Assembly (NCBI RefSeq): GCF_900465345.1
Contig: NZ_UEGO01000035.1
Location: 50,165-114,164, forward strand
Reading direction: 5' to 3'
DNA: 64,000 bases
Source of the DNA: Asaia bogorensis
Lineage (GTDB): Bacteria; Pseudomonadota; Alphaproteobacteria; Acetobacterales; Acetobacteraceae
Shown: positions 28,382-37,321 of the stretch, piece by piece
Position numbering within the stretch: position 1 is the stretch's first letter
Layout: every line of letters starts with the position of its first letter
Notes under the pieces: generated by a model
Seen by the model: the letters and a program-made list of their open reading frames with translations, nothing else
Told to the model about the DNA's origin: nothing
Databases searched by the model: none
Program-made: the position numbers and the translations under genes

Positions 28382-30220
28382 GTGGCCATGCTGCTTCCGC
28401 TTGTCATTTTCTGCCCCCTGGCGGTCTCCATCATCCTGATGCTGACCGGGGGCAAGCTTCCCGCACGGGCGACGACGCTTCTCGTCGGCGCCGGTATGGG
28501 GCTTTGTGCGCTTTTCGCCGTCATTTCGGCCTATAGCTTCCTTTCCGGTCCGGACTCGCTTGGTTCGCTGCACGTCGTGCTGTGGAACTGGATGAATGTC
28601 GGCTCCTTCAATGCCCAGATCGCGCTCACGCTCGACCGGCTTTCGCTGGTCATGATGCTGGTCGTGTCCTGCGTCGGCTTCCTCATTCTCGTCTATGCCT
28701 GTGCCTACATGTATGACGACGAGGACATCGCGCGTTTCTTCACCTACATGACCCTGTTCGTTGCCTCCATGCTTCTGCTGGTGCTGGCATCGGATCTGCT
28801 GGGCGTGTTCATCGGGTGGGAAGGCGTGGGCCTTTGCTCCTATCTGCTTATCGGCTTCTGGTATGGCGAGCAGGCCAATGCCATCGCCGCACGCAAGGCC
28901 TTTGTGGTTACGCGTGTGGGCGATGCATTGTTCCTGCTGGGTATGCTGCTGATGGCAACAGCCGTTGGCTCGCTGGACATCCCGACGCTTCTGGCCGTCG
29001 GCCCCCATGCCGCGCCGCGTACGCTGACACTGGGCATGTTCCTGCTGCTGGGTGGTGCAATGGCCAAATCGGCCCAGGTGCCACTCCAGACCTGGTTGCC
29101 TGACGCCATGGCTGGCCCGACGCCAGTCTCGGCGCTCATTCATGCTGCGACCATGGTCACGGCGGGTGTCTATCTTCTGGCGCGTCTGCATGGTCTGTTC
29201 GTTCTCACGCCGCTGGCGATGTTCGCCTGCGCCATTGTGGGTTTCGTGACCATTCTGCTCGCTGCGGGCAGCGCTCTGGTCCAGACCGACATCAAGCGCA
29301 TCCTCGCCTATTCCACCATGAGCCAGCTCGGCTACATGTACCTCGCGCTCGGTTGCGGCGCCTGGCATGCCGCCATGTTCCATCTCGTCACGCATGCCTT
29401 CTTCAAGGCTCTGCTCTTCATGGCGGCTGGTTCGATCATCCTGCGCGTCCATCACGAGCAGGACATCTTCAAGATGGGTGGTCTGCGCAAGGACATGCCC
29501 TGGGTGTTTGTAGCCTTCCTGATTGGTTCGGCTGCGCTGGCAGGTCTGCCGCTGATCACCGCCGGTTACTTCTCGAAAGAGCTCATTCTGGGCAGCGCCT
29601 ATGATTTGAGCCCGATCTTCTGGGCCGGTGCGCTGTTTGGTGCCTTCCTGACCTCCATCTATATCTTCCGCTGCGTGTTCATCGTGTTCTGGGGCGGTCA
29701 TCGCACCCATGCACATGGCAAGTCGGGCATCGCCATGGCCCTGCCCATGGGGATCCTGTCCGTACTCGCCATTGCGGGTGGCTGGATGGAAATGCCGGAT
29801 GCCATCGCACACGTGCATATCTTCTCCAATCTTCTTTCCCCCGTGCTCGGTGCCCTGCCTGAAGAGCACAATACCAGCCTGCTCATTCTCGGCTCTCTCG
29901 TGCCGATTGCCGGCGTGACCATCGCCTGGACGCTGTGGCGCCCGAAAGGTGAAGCACCGGTTGCTGCCGAAAGCCCTGCCATTTCGACGCTGCGCGCCGA
30001 CTGGGGTTTCGACACGCTGTATGACTGGGTTTTCGTACGGCCGTTCATGGTGCTTGCCCATCTGAACCGTCGTGATTTCATCGATCGTTTCTATGATCTG
30101 GTTGCAGCCCTGACCCAGGGCGGTGGATACGCTGTTGCGAAGCTGCAGAGCGGCCAGGTGCGTCGCTATGCCGGCTGGATCGCAGCAGGAACGGTTGCAG
30201 CTCTTTGTCTGGCGGTATGA
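28382..30220 (+). CDS. nuoL: NADH-quinone oxidoreductase subunit L
   Basis: NuoL is the distal antiporter-like proton pump with a long lateral helix. The conserved lysine and glutamate segments are visible: WEGVGLCSYLLIGFW, AKSAQVPLQTWLPDAMAGPTPVSALIHAATMVTAGVYLLAR, and the LVQTDIKRILAYSTMSQLGYM block. I prefer the GTG at 28382, eight bases after a G6 run, giving 612 residues as in E. coli. The ATG at 28388 is also possible. An ATG at 28346 would overlap nuoK by 32 bases. Confidence 0.95.
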   Translation: MAMLLPLVIFCPLAVSIILMLTGGKLPARATTLLVGAGMGLCALFAVISAYSFLSGPDSLGSLHVVLWNWMNVGSFNAQIALTLDRLSLVMMLVVSCVGFLILVYACAYMYDDEDIARFFTYMTLFVASMLLLVLASDLLGVFIGWEGVGLCSYLLIGFWYGEQANAIAARKAFVVTRVGDALFLLGMLLMATAVGSLDIPTLLAVGPHAAPRTLTLGMFLLLGGAMAKSAQVPLQTWLPDAMAGPTPVSALIHAATMVTAGVYLLARLHGLFVLTPLAMFACAIVGFVTILLAAGSALVQTDIKRILAYSTMSQLGYMYLALGCGAWHAAMFHLVTHAFFKALLFMAAGSIILRVHHEQDIFKMGGLRKDMPWVFVAFLIGSAALAGLPLITAGYFSKELILGSAYDLSPIFWAGALFGAFLTSIYIFRCVFIVFWGGHRTHAHGKSGIAMALPMGILSVLAIAGGWMEMPDAIAHVHIFSNLLSPVLGALPEEHNTSLLILGSLVPIAGVTIAWTLWRPKGEAPVAAESPAISTLRADWGFDTLYDWVFVRPFMVLAHLNRRDFIDRFYDLVAALTQGGGYAVAKLQSGQVRRYAGWIAAGTVAALCLAV

Positions 30221-31719
30221 TGATGTTGGCACTTCCCGCTCTTGTTCTGATCCCCTTCATCGGGGGTCTCGCAGCCTGGCTTGTCGGGCTGCGCGGCGCC
30301 TCGCGCGCGGCGTCGGTTTCCTCGCTCATCACGCTTGTGCTGATGGTGATCCTGCTCGCGCAGGTCACACTCAGCGCGTTGTCAGGCGGTGCCAGTGCCG
30401 GGGGATGGCTTGGCCATTTCTCCATGGCCTGGGTGCCGATGCTGGGCATCAATGTCCGGCTCGACATTGACGGTCTGAGCCTCGTCATGCTGTGGCTCAA
30501 CGCGCTGATCTCCCTGCCTTGCGCGCTGCTCAGCGCACGCAACGTGGCAGATCGCGCCGGCCTGTTTCACTTCCTGCTGCTGGCAACGGTGGCCGGGATC
30601 AACGGCGTCTTCATGGCGACCGACCTGTTCCTGTTCTTCTTCTTCTGGGAGCTGATGCTCCTGCCGCTCTTCGGGGTTATCCTGATCTGGGGTGATGCAG
30701 GGCGCCAGCGCGCTGCGCTGAAGTTCTTCCTGTTCACGCAGGGAAGTGGCCTGCTGATGCTGCTGGCCATTCTTGGCCTCGTCATCGTCAACGCCCAGCG
30801 CACCGGCGTCATTACGTTCGACTACTTTGCCCTGTCGCAGACGGCGCTCATTGCGCCCATCGCCCCGGTGCTGATGCTTGGCTTCTTCATCGCTTTTGCG
30901 GTCAAGCTGCCTATGGTGCCTTTCCATTCGTGGCTACCAGACACCTATGCGGCATCGCCTGCCGCTGCGAGCATCTTGCTTTCGGGTGTTCTGGCAAAGA
31001 CAGGTGGCTATGGCCTGATCCGCTTCGTGGTCATGCTCTTCCCCGGCGCTGCGGCGCATCTCGCACCCATCGCCATGACGCTTGGCGTGGTCGGTATCCT
31101 GTACTGCGCATGGCTTGCCGTGGCGCAGGACGATATCAAGCGCCTCATCGCCTATTCCTCCATCAGCCATCTTGGCTTCATCCTGCTGGGTGTGTTCTCG
31201 GGCACACGCATCGGTATGGAGGGTGCCATCGCCCAGATGGTGGCGCATGGTCTCAGCACGGGCGCTCTGTTCGTGATCGCAGGGCTTCTGGAAGATCGTC
31301 TGGGGACGCGTGACATGTCGCGCATGGGTGGGCTCTGGCCTGCCATGCCGCAGTTCTCGGCATTGGCCATGTTCTTCGCCGCGGCCTCGCTCGGCCTTCC
31401 GGGGCTGGGCAACTTTGTCGGTGAGTTCCTGGTGCTCATGGGCACATGGCAGGTCAGCCATACCATGACGTTCTTCGCAGCGGCTGGTCTGGTGCTGTCG
31501 TCGGTCTACTCGCTCACTATGATGCTGCGCGTATTCTATGGTCCGAAAAAGACCGATGCCGTGGCACCGCTTGGTGCGCCTTCCATGCCGCATCTCGCTG
31601 TCCTTGGTGTGGCAGCCCTTCTTCTCCTTGCGCTTGGCGTCTATCCGCAGCCGGTTCTCAACCTGTCGGCACCGGCCAGCCCCCATGTCGTGAGCATCGC
31701 TCAGGAGCAGGCCCAGTAA
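30217..31719 (+). CDS. nuoM: NADH-quinone oxidoreductase subunit M
   Basis: NuoM is the middle antiporter-like subunit. FFFFWELMLLPLFGVILIWG, KLPMVPFHSWLPDTYAASPAAASILLSGVLAKTGGYGLIR and VAQDDIKRLIAYSSISHLGFILLG are all conserved. The start is one of three tandem ATG codons beginning at 30217; the first overlaps the nuoL stop by four bases. It has about 500 residues. Confidence 0.96.
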   Translation: MMMLALPALVLIPFIGGLAAWLVGLRGASRAASVSSLITLVLMVILLAQVTLSALSGGASAGGWLGHFSMAWVPMLGINVRLDIDGLSLVMLWLNALISLPCALLSARNVADRAGLFHFLLLATVAGINGVFMATDLFLFFFFWELMLLPLFGVILIWGDAGRQRAALKFFLFTQGSGLLMLLAILGLVIVNAQRTGVITFDYFALSQTALIAPIAPVLMLGFFIAFAVKLPMVPFHSWLPDTYAASPAAASILLSGVLAKTGGYGLIRFVVMLFPGAAAHLAPIAMTLGVVGILYCAWLAVAQDDIKRLIAYSSISHLGFILLGVFSGTRIGMEGAIAQMVAHGLSTGALFVIAGLLEDRLGTRDMSRMGGLWPAMPQFSALAMFFAAASLGLPGLGNFVGEFLVLMGTWQVSHTMTFFAAAGLVLSSVYSLTMMLRVFYGPKKTDAVAPLGAPSMPHLAVLGVAALLLLALGVYPQPVLNLSAPASPHVVSIAQEQAQ

Positions 31720-33167
31720 TGTCTTTCTCGTTCCTCCCCAATGCGGTGCTGGTACTGTGCCTCGGAAGCTTGGTGCAGCTCGCAGCCATCTCCTGGCGGC
31801 GTCATGTCGTTCGTGATGCCATTCTGTGCGTGATCGTGCTTCTGGCATCGCTGGCCTCGATCATGCTGCCGACCGTGCTCGTCATGACGGGTGCCACCCC
31901 GCTTTTTGCCCCCGATACATGGGCCTCTTTTGCCGGTGCGCTGATCATCCTCTCCGCACTGGCGATTGTGCTGATGTCGCGCCATGGCGCCATCAGTGCT
32001 GACCCGAGTGTGAACAGCGAGTATTTCCTGCTGCTTACCCTGGCCACACTGGGTGGCGTGGCCATGACCGGCGCGGTTCATTTCGTGTCGTTCTTCCTTG
32101 GTCTCGAAACGCTCAGCCTGGCTCTGCTTGGCCTGATTGCGTTCCATAACCAGCGTCTCGACGCCGGTGAAGCCGCGATGAAGTATCTGCTTCTCTCGGG
32201 TGTCGCATCGGCCACGATGGTGTTCGGTTTTGCGCTGATCTACGCCGAGACCGGATCGCTGCGCTTTGCAGCCCCCGATCTCAGCCATGTTCCTGAGCCA
32301 ATTATTGGTGTGATGGGGGTTATCCTCATCCTGTCAGGCATGTTCTTCAAACTGTCTGCCGTGCCGTTCCATCTCTGGCTCGCCGATGTGCTTGAAGGCA
32401 CGTCCGTACCGGTGGCGGCCCTGGTCGCCGTGACATCCAAGATCGCGCTTTTTGCGGCCATGCTGCGCTACTTCTCTGCCATCAATCTCTATGCGCCCAG
32501 CGCACAGGTGAACGAGATCCTGATCGTGGCCGTGCTCAGCATGCTGGGTGGTAACCTGATGGCCGTGGTGCAGACGGATCTGCGTCGCCTGCTCGCCGGG
32601 TCGTCCATCGCGCATGTGGGCTATCTGCTGGTGGCCTTCCTGTCACCGGGGCCGTTTGGCGTGGCTTCGGCTGCCTTCTACCTTGCGGCCTATGCGATCT
32701 CGACACTTGGCGTGTTTGCCATCATGAACGGTGTGCTGCCCCAGGGTACCGATATCCGTGAATGGCACGGGCTGTTCCGTCGCAGGCCTGCCGCTGCGCT
32801 GGCCATGTCGATCATGCTGATTTCGCTGGCAGGTATTCCCCCGGCAGTCGGCTTCTTCGCGAAGTTCTATGTGGCGGCTGCGGGCGTTTCGGCCCATCGC
32901 ACGCTTCTGCTCTTCGTCCTGATCGCCAGCAGCACGATCGGTCTGTTCTACTATCTGCGCCTGATCCTGATCATGCTGACGCCTGCGCCAGCAGATCGCG
33001 AGACCCGCGCGGAGCTGACGGCACCTACGCCGGTCAATGCAGCACTGATCACTGTGCTGGCCTGCGCCACCATCCTGCTGGGCATTTGCCCCAGCACGCT
33101 GGTCCAGCGCAGCCAGTCTCTGGTTGTGGCCCCGCCTCTCCCTGCGGCGCCAGCAACCTTGCCCTGA
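31719..33167 (+). CDS. nuoN: NADH-quinone oxidoreductase subunit N
   Basis: NuoN is the third antiporter-like pump of the membrane arm and ends the operon. FFLGLETLSLALLGLI, FFKLSAVPFHLWLADVLEGTSVPVAALVAVTSKIALFA and VVQTDLRRLLAGSSIAHVGYLLV are conserved. The true start is the ATG at 31719, which shares one base with the nuoM stop (TAATG) and has CAGGAG upstream, giving 482 residues. The frame is open much further upstream inside nuoM, but that part has no family similarity. Confidence 0.96.
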   Translation: MSFSFLPNAVLVLCLGSLVQLAAISWRRHVVRDAILCVIVLLASLASIMLPTVLVMTGATPLFAPDTWASFAGALIILSALAIVLMSRHGAISADPSVNSEYFLLLTLATLGGVAMTGAVHFVSFFLGLETLSLALLGLIAFHNQRLDAGEAAMKYLLLSGVASATMVFGFALIYAETGSLRFAAPDLSHVPEPIIGVMGVILILSGMFFKLSAVPFHLWLADVLEGTSVPVAALVAVTSKIALFAAMLRYFSAINLYAPSAQVNEILIVAVLSMLGGNLMAVVQTDLRRLLAGSSIAHVGYLLVAFLSPGPFGVASAAFYLAAYAISTLGVFAIMNGVLPQGTDIREWHGLFRRRPAAALAMSIMLISLAGIPPAVGFFAKFYVAAAGVSAHRTLLLFVLIASSTIGLFYYLRLILIMLTPAPADRETRAELTAPTPVNAALITVLACATILLGICPSTLVQRSQSLVVAPPLPAAPATLP

Positions 33168-33180
33168 CAAAGGCTCTCTC

Positions 33181-33208
33181 GAACTGGCGCCTGCATGGCC
33201 GCCAGTTC
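33181..33208 (+). terminator. First stem-loop after nuoN
   Basis: A perfect 9-bp inverted repeat (GAACTGGCG, 10-base loop, CGCCAGTTC) begins 13 bases after the nuoN stop. It has no T run and is followed 14 bases later by a complete intrinsic terminator. Confidence 0.6.
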
Positions 33209-33222
33209 ATTGGAAGTCGATG

Positions 33223-33257
33223 AAAGCTGCATGTCCGACGGGCGTGCAGCTTTTTTT
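33223..33257 (+). terminator. Intrinsic terminator of the nuo operon
   Basis: A 9-bp stem (AAAGCTGCA paired with TGCAGCTTT, 13-base loop) runs straight into seven T residues in all (33251-33257). This is the clearest rho-independent terminator in the window. The next gene, cobG, starts only 37 bases downstream. Confidence 0.85.
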
Positions 33258-33267
33258 ATGCGCATTG

Positions 33268-33292
33268 CCCGGTCAGGAGAGGTATCACCGGG
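33268..33292 (+). promoter_or_regulatory. Hairpin holding the cobG ribosome binding site in its loop
   Basis: CCCGGT (33268-33273) can pair with ACCGGG (33287-33292). The 13-base loop contains AGGAGAGG, the only good ribosome binding site for cobG, and the ATG at 33295 follows two bases after the stem. The pairing is visible; control of translation by it is inferred. Confidence 0.4.
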
Positions 33293-33294
33293 TC

Positions 33295-34398
33295 ATGAGT
33301 TCCGCCCCCATTCGCAAAGGCTGGTGTCCAGCCCTCCATGCCCCGATGCAAACGCATGATGGCTGGCTGGTGCGTGTCACCCCGGACCCCACAGGACTGA
33401 ACCCCGGGCAATCGGCTTTTCTGGCGGATTATGCCGCGCGTCATGGCAATGCGCGCCTCACGCTCACCCTGCGCGGCAACCTCCAGCTTCGGGGGCTCGA
33501 TCATCAGGCGGCGCTCGATTTCACGTCGCATGCTGTGGCGCGCGGTTTGGGCATGGAGGCGCCACAGCAGGAAGCGCGACGCCGCATCCTGTTTGCATCG
33601 CCTCTGGCTGGTCTCGATCCCGATTGCGCTGACGACACCTTGGCTCTCGCGCATGAAATCACGCAGGCGATGCAGGATTTGCCGTCCTTATGGCGTCCGC
33701 CGGAGAAATTCAGCCTTGCTGTCGACGGGGGGGGACTGGTCCCCTCAGGGGCGCTGCGGGGTGATCTGGCCCTGCGCCACGAGGCGGGGGCGTGGGTTTT
33801 GTATGAGGGTGCCGTGCGCCATCAGACGGACAGGGCAGAGCTGGTCGCTGAAGTGCTGGCGGCGCTCCAGCGTTCTGCGCATCAGGCCGTTGCAGATCGG
33901 GCATTGCATCGGGCAGCTCCATTCAGGGGGGCGATACCGCCCTTGCTCGGTCCCTTTCTGCCCGGCTGTTTTGGTGCTGTGGCGGTTCTGGGTGAAATCA
34001 GTGCCCAGACTCTTGCCTCCATCGCTTCTGCCGGCGCAGCAATACGGCTGACACCCTGGCGCGGGCTGGTGCTCGATTGCCCCGTTGCAGCCCATGACCT
34101 GATAACCGACCCTCAGGACAGGCGAGCGGACCTCGTCGCCTGTCCGGGCGCGGGGCGCTGCGCACAAGCCTATGCGCCAACACAACGCGACGCGCTGTCG
34201 CTGGTGACTGAACTAAGTGGCAGACGGCTCCATGTCTCGGGATGCGCCAAGGGATGTGCTTCGCGCGGTAGTCATGATGTGACTCTGGTGGCGGGGCCAA
34301 AAGGATATGATCTTGTCTGGCAGGGGAGTGTCTGTGATCAACCTGCCGAGTCTGGTCTTGACATCGAGGACGTGCGAAGGCGTTTGCGTCGGGCATGA
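33295..34398 (+). CDS. cobG: Precorrin-3B synthase
   Basis: CobG is the oxygen-dependent enzyme that hydroxylates precorrin-3A and contracts the ring, the step that defines the aerobic B12 pathway. It resembles sulfite/nitrite reductases and binds a [4Fe-4S] cluster. Four cysteines are placed as expected: C283 and C289 (CPGAGRC), C317 and C321 (SGCAKGC). The LRGNLQLRGL segment lies in the first half. I use the ATG at 33295 (367 residues); an earlier in-frame start would run through the terminator. It opens the cobG-H-I-J group. Confidence 0.92.
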   Translation: MSSAPIRKGWCPALHAPMQTHDGWLVRVTPDPTGLNPGQSAFLADYAARHGNARLTLTLRGNLQLRGLDHQAALDFTSHAVARGLGMEAPQQEARRRILFASPLAGLDPDCADDTLALAHEITQAMQDLPSLWRPPEKFSLAVDGGGLVPSGALRGDLALRHEAGAWVLYEGAVRHQTDRAELVAEVLAALQRSAHQAVADRALHRAAPFRGAIPPLLGPFLPGCFGAVAVLGEISAQTLASIASAGAAIRLTPWRGLVLDCPVAAHDLITDPQDRRADLVACPGAGRCAQAYAPTQRDALSLVTELSGRRLHVSGCAKGCASRGSHDVTLVAGPKGYDLVWQGSVCDQPAESGLDIEDVRRRLRRA

Positions 34399-34436
34399 CA
34401 GGAAGAAACGAGATGGCCCATGACCGAGGGGAGCGC

Positions 34437-35072
34437 ATGACCGAAGAGAGTTACGACTATATCCGCGACGGCGCGGAGATCTATGCCCGGTCCTTTGCGA
34501 CAATCAGGGCTGAGGCCGATCTTTCGGCTTATGGTCATGACGAGGCACGCGTTGCGGTCAGGGTCATTCATGCCTGCGGCATGATCGATATCACCCGCAA
34601 TCTCGCTTTCGCTCCCGGCTTTGTCGCCGCGGCGCGTACCGCGTTGCTGGCTGGAAAGCCTGTCCTGTGTGACTCGGAAATGGTGGCTCACGGTGTGACG
34701 CGTGCGCGGTTGCCAGCCAATAACCAGGTCATCTGTACCTTGCGTGACATGCGGACACCGGAGCTGGCCAGATTTATCGGCAACACGCGCTCGGCGGCGG
34801 CGGTCGATCTTTGGGGGAGCGACCTGGAGGGCGCGGTCGTGGCGATCGGCAATGCACCGACAGCCCTGTTTCGCCTGCTGGAACTCATTCGGCAGGGCGG
34901 CAAGCGCCCTGCAGCCATTATCGGCATCCCGGTCGGCTTCATTGGCGCCGCAGAGTCCAAAGAGGCACTGGCAGCCTTCGATGAAATTCCCTGGGCCATC
35001 GTACGGGGCAGGCAGGGCGGAAGTGCCATGGCGGCTGCCTGTGTCAACGCGCTGGCCAGCGAGAGCGAATGA
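34437..35072 (+). CDS. cobH: Precorrin-8X methylmutase
   Basis: CobH moves the methyl group from C-11 to C-12, making hydrogenobyrinic acid. It begins YDYIRDGAEIYARSFATIRAEADL, typical of the family, and has the active-site VIHACGMIDIT segment and the C-terminal IIGIPVGFIGAAESKEAL. The ATG at 34437 has GAGGGGAG upstream (211 residues); an ATG at 34395 overlapping cobG by four bases is the alternative and would add 14 residues. It is coupled to cobI. Confidence 0.95.
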   Translation: MTEESYDYIRDGAEIYARSFATIRAEADLSAYGHDEARVAVRVIHACGMIDITRNLAFAPGFVAAARTALLAGKPVLCDSEMVAHGVTRARLPANNQVICTLRDMRTPELARFIGNTRSAAAVDLWGSDLEGAVVAIGNAPTALFRLLELIRQGGKRPAAIIGIPVGFIGAAESKEALAAFDEIPWAIVRGRQGGSAMAAACVNALASESE

Positions 35073-35791
35073 CCGGTCTTTGCCAGATTCTCGGCATGGG
35101 GCCGGGTGACCCGGAGTTACTGACTCTCAAGGCGGTACGCTATCTTCAGGCCGCCGATGTCGTGGCGTGGTTCGCTGCTTGCGGCAAACCGGGCCACGCG
35201 CGTGTCATTGCGGGTGATCATGTGCCATCAGGTGCAGAAGAACTGCGTTTCGACTACCCATTCACCACGGCTGTGCCGGTGGAGGACCCGCGTTATCTGG
35301 TCGATATGGCCGCATTTTATGACCGCTGTGCCCAGAAATTATCAGGGGAGCTGGCGAAAGGGCGCCGGATTGCGCTTTTGTGCGAAGGCGACCCGTTTCT
35401 GTACGGGTCGGCCATGTATCTGTTTGACCGCCTCAGCCCGTATTTTCGCTGCGAGATCGTGCCGGGCATTACCGGGATGAGCGGTTGCTGGTCAGCCGCC
35501 CATCTGCCGATGGTGCATGGTGATGATATCCTCAGTGTATTGCCCGCAACGCTCGATGAAGCCAGTCTCTCCGCGTGGCTCGCACGGGGTGATGCGCATG
35601 TGATCATGAAGATCGGGCGCAATTTCGCGAAGGTGCGTGCGGCCTTGCAGCAAAGCGGACGCCATGAGAAGGCGGTGTATGTCGAACGCGGCACACAAGC
35701 CGGGCAGGTCTGCCTGCCGCTCGATCAGGCGCCGGAAAAAGCCCCTTATTTCTCCATGGTCCTCGTGCCGGGGCGAAAGCGGGCCCGATGA
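35069..35791 (+). CDS. cobI: Precorrin-2 C20-methyltransferase
   Basis: This SAM-dependent methyltransferase makes precorrin-3A, the first dedicated step of the aerobic corrin pathway. GMGPGDPELLTLKAVRYL at the N-terminus, CEGDPFLYGSAMYLFDRL and VPGITGMSGCWSAA are the expected tetrapyrrole-methylase motifs. Its start overlaps the cobH stop (ATGA) and its end overlaps cobJ in the same way. Confidence 0.95.
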   Translation: MTGLCQILGMGPGDPELLTLKAVRYLQAADVVAWFAACGKPGHARVIAGDHVPSGAEELRFDYPFTTAVPVEDPRYLVDMAAFYDRCAQKLSGELAKGRRIALLCEGDPFLYGSAMYLFDRLSPYFRCEIVPGITGMSGCWSAAHLPMVHGDDILSVLPATLDEASLSAWLARGDAHVIMKIGRNFAKVRAALQQSGRHEKAVYVERGTQAGQVCLPLDQAPEKAPYFSMVLVPGRKRAR

Positions 35792-36549
35792 AGCCTGTTC
35801 TGTATATAGTTGGTCTTGGGCCCGGTGCTGCGGGTCAGATCACGGCTGAGGCGCGTGAGGCGTTGGCTGCGGCAACCGATGTGCTCGGTTACGGGCTTTA
35901 TGTCACCCGCGCTTTTGCGCTGGGGGCAGGGGAGCGTGCAACGCCCCATGTGACGGATAATCGTGAGGAACTCGATCGCGCCCGTCATGCGCTCGATCTG
36001 GCGATGAGCGGGCGGGTGCCTGTGGTCGTCTCGGGCGGAGACGCGGGCATTTTCGGCATGGCGAGCGCCGTGTTCGAGGCCGTGGCAGGCGGGCCACCTG
36101 CCTGGCGTGCTATCGATATACGCGTCATACCCGGCATCAGTGCGGTGCTCGCCGCGGCGGCGAGGCTCGGGGCACCGCTTGGCGGCGATTTCTGTGTGAT
36201 ATCGCTCTCAGACAATCTGAAGCCCTGGGATATCGTGGCGCGCCGCCTGAAGGCTGCGGCCGAAGCCGGATTTGTGATTGCCCTTTATAATCCCCGTTCG
36301 ATGGCGCGCCCTGGCCAGCTCGATCAGGGATTCGAGGTGTTGCGTCGGGTGCTGCCAGGGGAGACACATGTTGTGTTTGCCCGCGCCATAGGCCGCCCCG
36401 GAGAGCATGTCCTGCATGTGTCCCTGGCTCAGGCTAGGGGCGAGGATGCGGATATGAGTACGCTGGTGCTGATTGGCTGCGCCTTCACTCATCTGATCGA
36501 ACGCCCCGGTGCCCCACCCTGGCTCTACACGTTGCGCCGCGTGCCCTGA
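35788..36549 (+). CDS. cobJ: Precorrin-3B C17-methyltransferase
   Basis: CobJ methylates C-17 and completes ring contraction to give precorrin-4. The GLGPGAAGQITAEAREALAAATDVLGYGLYV N-terminus, VVSGGDAGIFGMASAVFE, the PGISAVLAAAARLGAPLGGDFCVISLSDNLKPW block and IALYNPRS are all diagnostic. It is the last gene of the first rightward cob segment; the following cobK runs the other way. Confidence 0.95.
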   Translation: MKPVLYIVGLGPGAAGQITAEAREALAAATDVLGYGLYVTRAFALGAGERATPHVTDNREELDRARHALDLAMSGRVPVVVSGGDAGIFGMASAVFEAVAGGPPAWRAIDIRVIPGISAVLAAAARLGAPLGGDFCVISLSDNLKPWDIVARRLKAAAEAGFVIALYNPRSMARPGQLDQGFEVLRRVLPGETHVVFARAIGRPGEHVLHVSLAQARGEDADMSTLVLIGCAFTHLIERPGAPPWLYTLRRVP

Positions 36550-36577
36550 AGCCGGGATCGCCGCTGGTTACGCCGAC

Positions 36578-37321
36578 TTATGAGCCGCGAATCCTGATCC
36601 GTTCCAGCCATGTCATGGCGGCCTCGACCGTGTCGACTTCCTCGGCAGGCGGAAGAGGCGGGCGATCGACCATGATGACCTCGATACCAAGTTGTCGGGC
36701 CGCCTCCAGCTTGGGGGCTGTGGCCGCCGCACCGGCATTTTTTGTCACAAGACAATCGATGCGATGCTTGCGAAACAGGGCGAGTTCGTCATCAAGCCGG
36801 AAGGGGCCGCGTGCGAGCAGCAGCGTCGCGCCGTCTGGCAGCGCATCGCCTGGCGGATCGATACTGCGCAGAAGGTAATGATGCGGCGTATGTCTGAATG
36901 GATCGAGATCCTTGCGTCCTGTCGTCAGGAAAACCCGGCGCGGCGTCGTTCCCAGCATGGCGGGCACGGCGCTGACACTCGGCGCGTGGCGCCATATCGC
37001 GCCTGGTCCGGCTCGCCATGCCGGGCGGGTGAGGCGCAGCAATGGGCGCGAACAGGCCTTCGTAGCCGCAACGGCATGATGGCTCATGCGCGCAGCAAAC
37101 GGATGGGTCGCATCAATTACTACGTCAGCCTCATGGCGGGTCAGCCAGGCGCTCAGCCCGGCGATGCCGCCAAACCCTCCCATGCGCATACGAGACGGAA
37201 CCGGCAATGCCGACGCCGTGACACCCGCCAGAGAAAACGTGATATCATCTCTCCCCCGGGACTCCAGCGCGTGACAGAGCTCGCGCGCCTCGGTGGTGCC
37301 CCCCAATATCAGGATATGCAT
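36578..37321 (-). CDS. cobK: Precorrin-6A reductase
   Basis: CobK reduces precorrin-6A to precorrin-6B with NADPH. The N-terminal ILILGGTTEARELCHAL, the VVIDATHPFAARMSHHAVAATKACSRPLLRLTRPAW segment and LVTKNAGAAATAPKLEAARQLGIEVIMVDRP are typical. It is inverted relative to the other cob genes. Its ATG (complement of 37319-37321) abuts the ATG of cobL (37316-37318) in a shared ATGCAT, and its stop lies 28 bases from the cobJ stop. Its promoter must therefore lie inside cobL. Confidence 0.95.
   Translation of the reverse strand: MHILILGGTTEARELCHALESRGRDDITFSLAGVTASALPVPSRMRMGGFGGIAGLSAWLTRHEADVVIDATHPFAARMSHHAVAATKACSRPLLRLTRPAWRAGPGAIWRHAPSVSAVPAMLGTTPRRVFLTTGRKDLDPFRHTPHHYLLRSIDPPGDALPDGATLLLARGPFRLDDELALFRKHRIDCLVTKNAGAAATAPKLEAARQLGIEVIMVDRPPLPPAEEVDTVEAAMTWLERIRIRGS

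Noticed and set aside
31446..31718. 91-codon N-terminal extension of nuoN
   Set aside because: It lies inside nuoM in another frame and has no NuoN similarity; the ATG at 31719 is well supported.
33168..33295. Cobalamin riboswitch before cobG
   Set aside because: I looked for the B12 box and the CCCCGCAACTGT block and found neither; only simple hairpins are present.
36692..37315. 208-codon N-terminal extension of cobL
   Set aside because: It is the complement of cobK and unrelated to the precorrin methyltransferase family.
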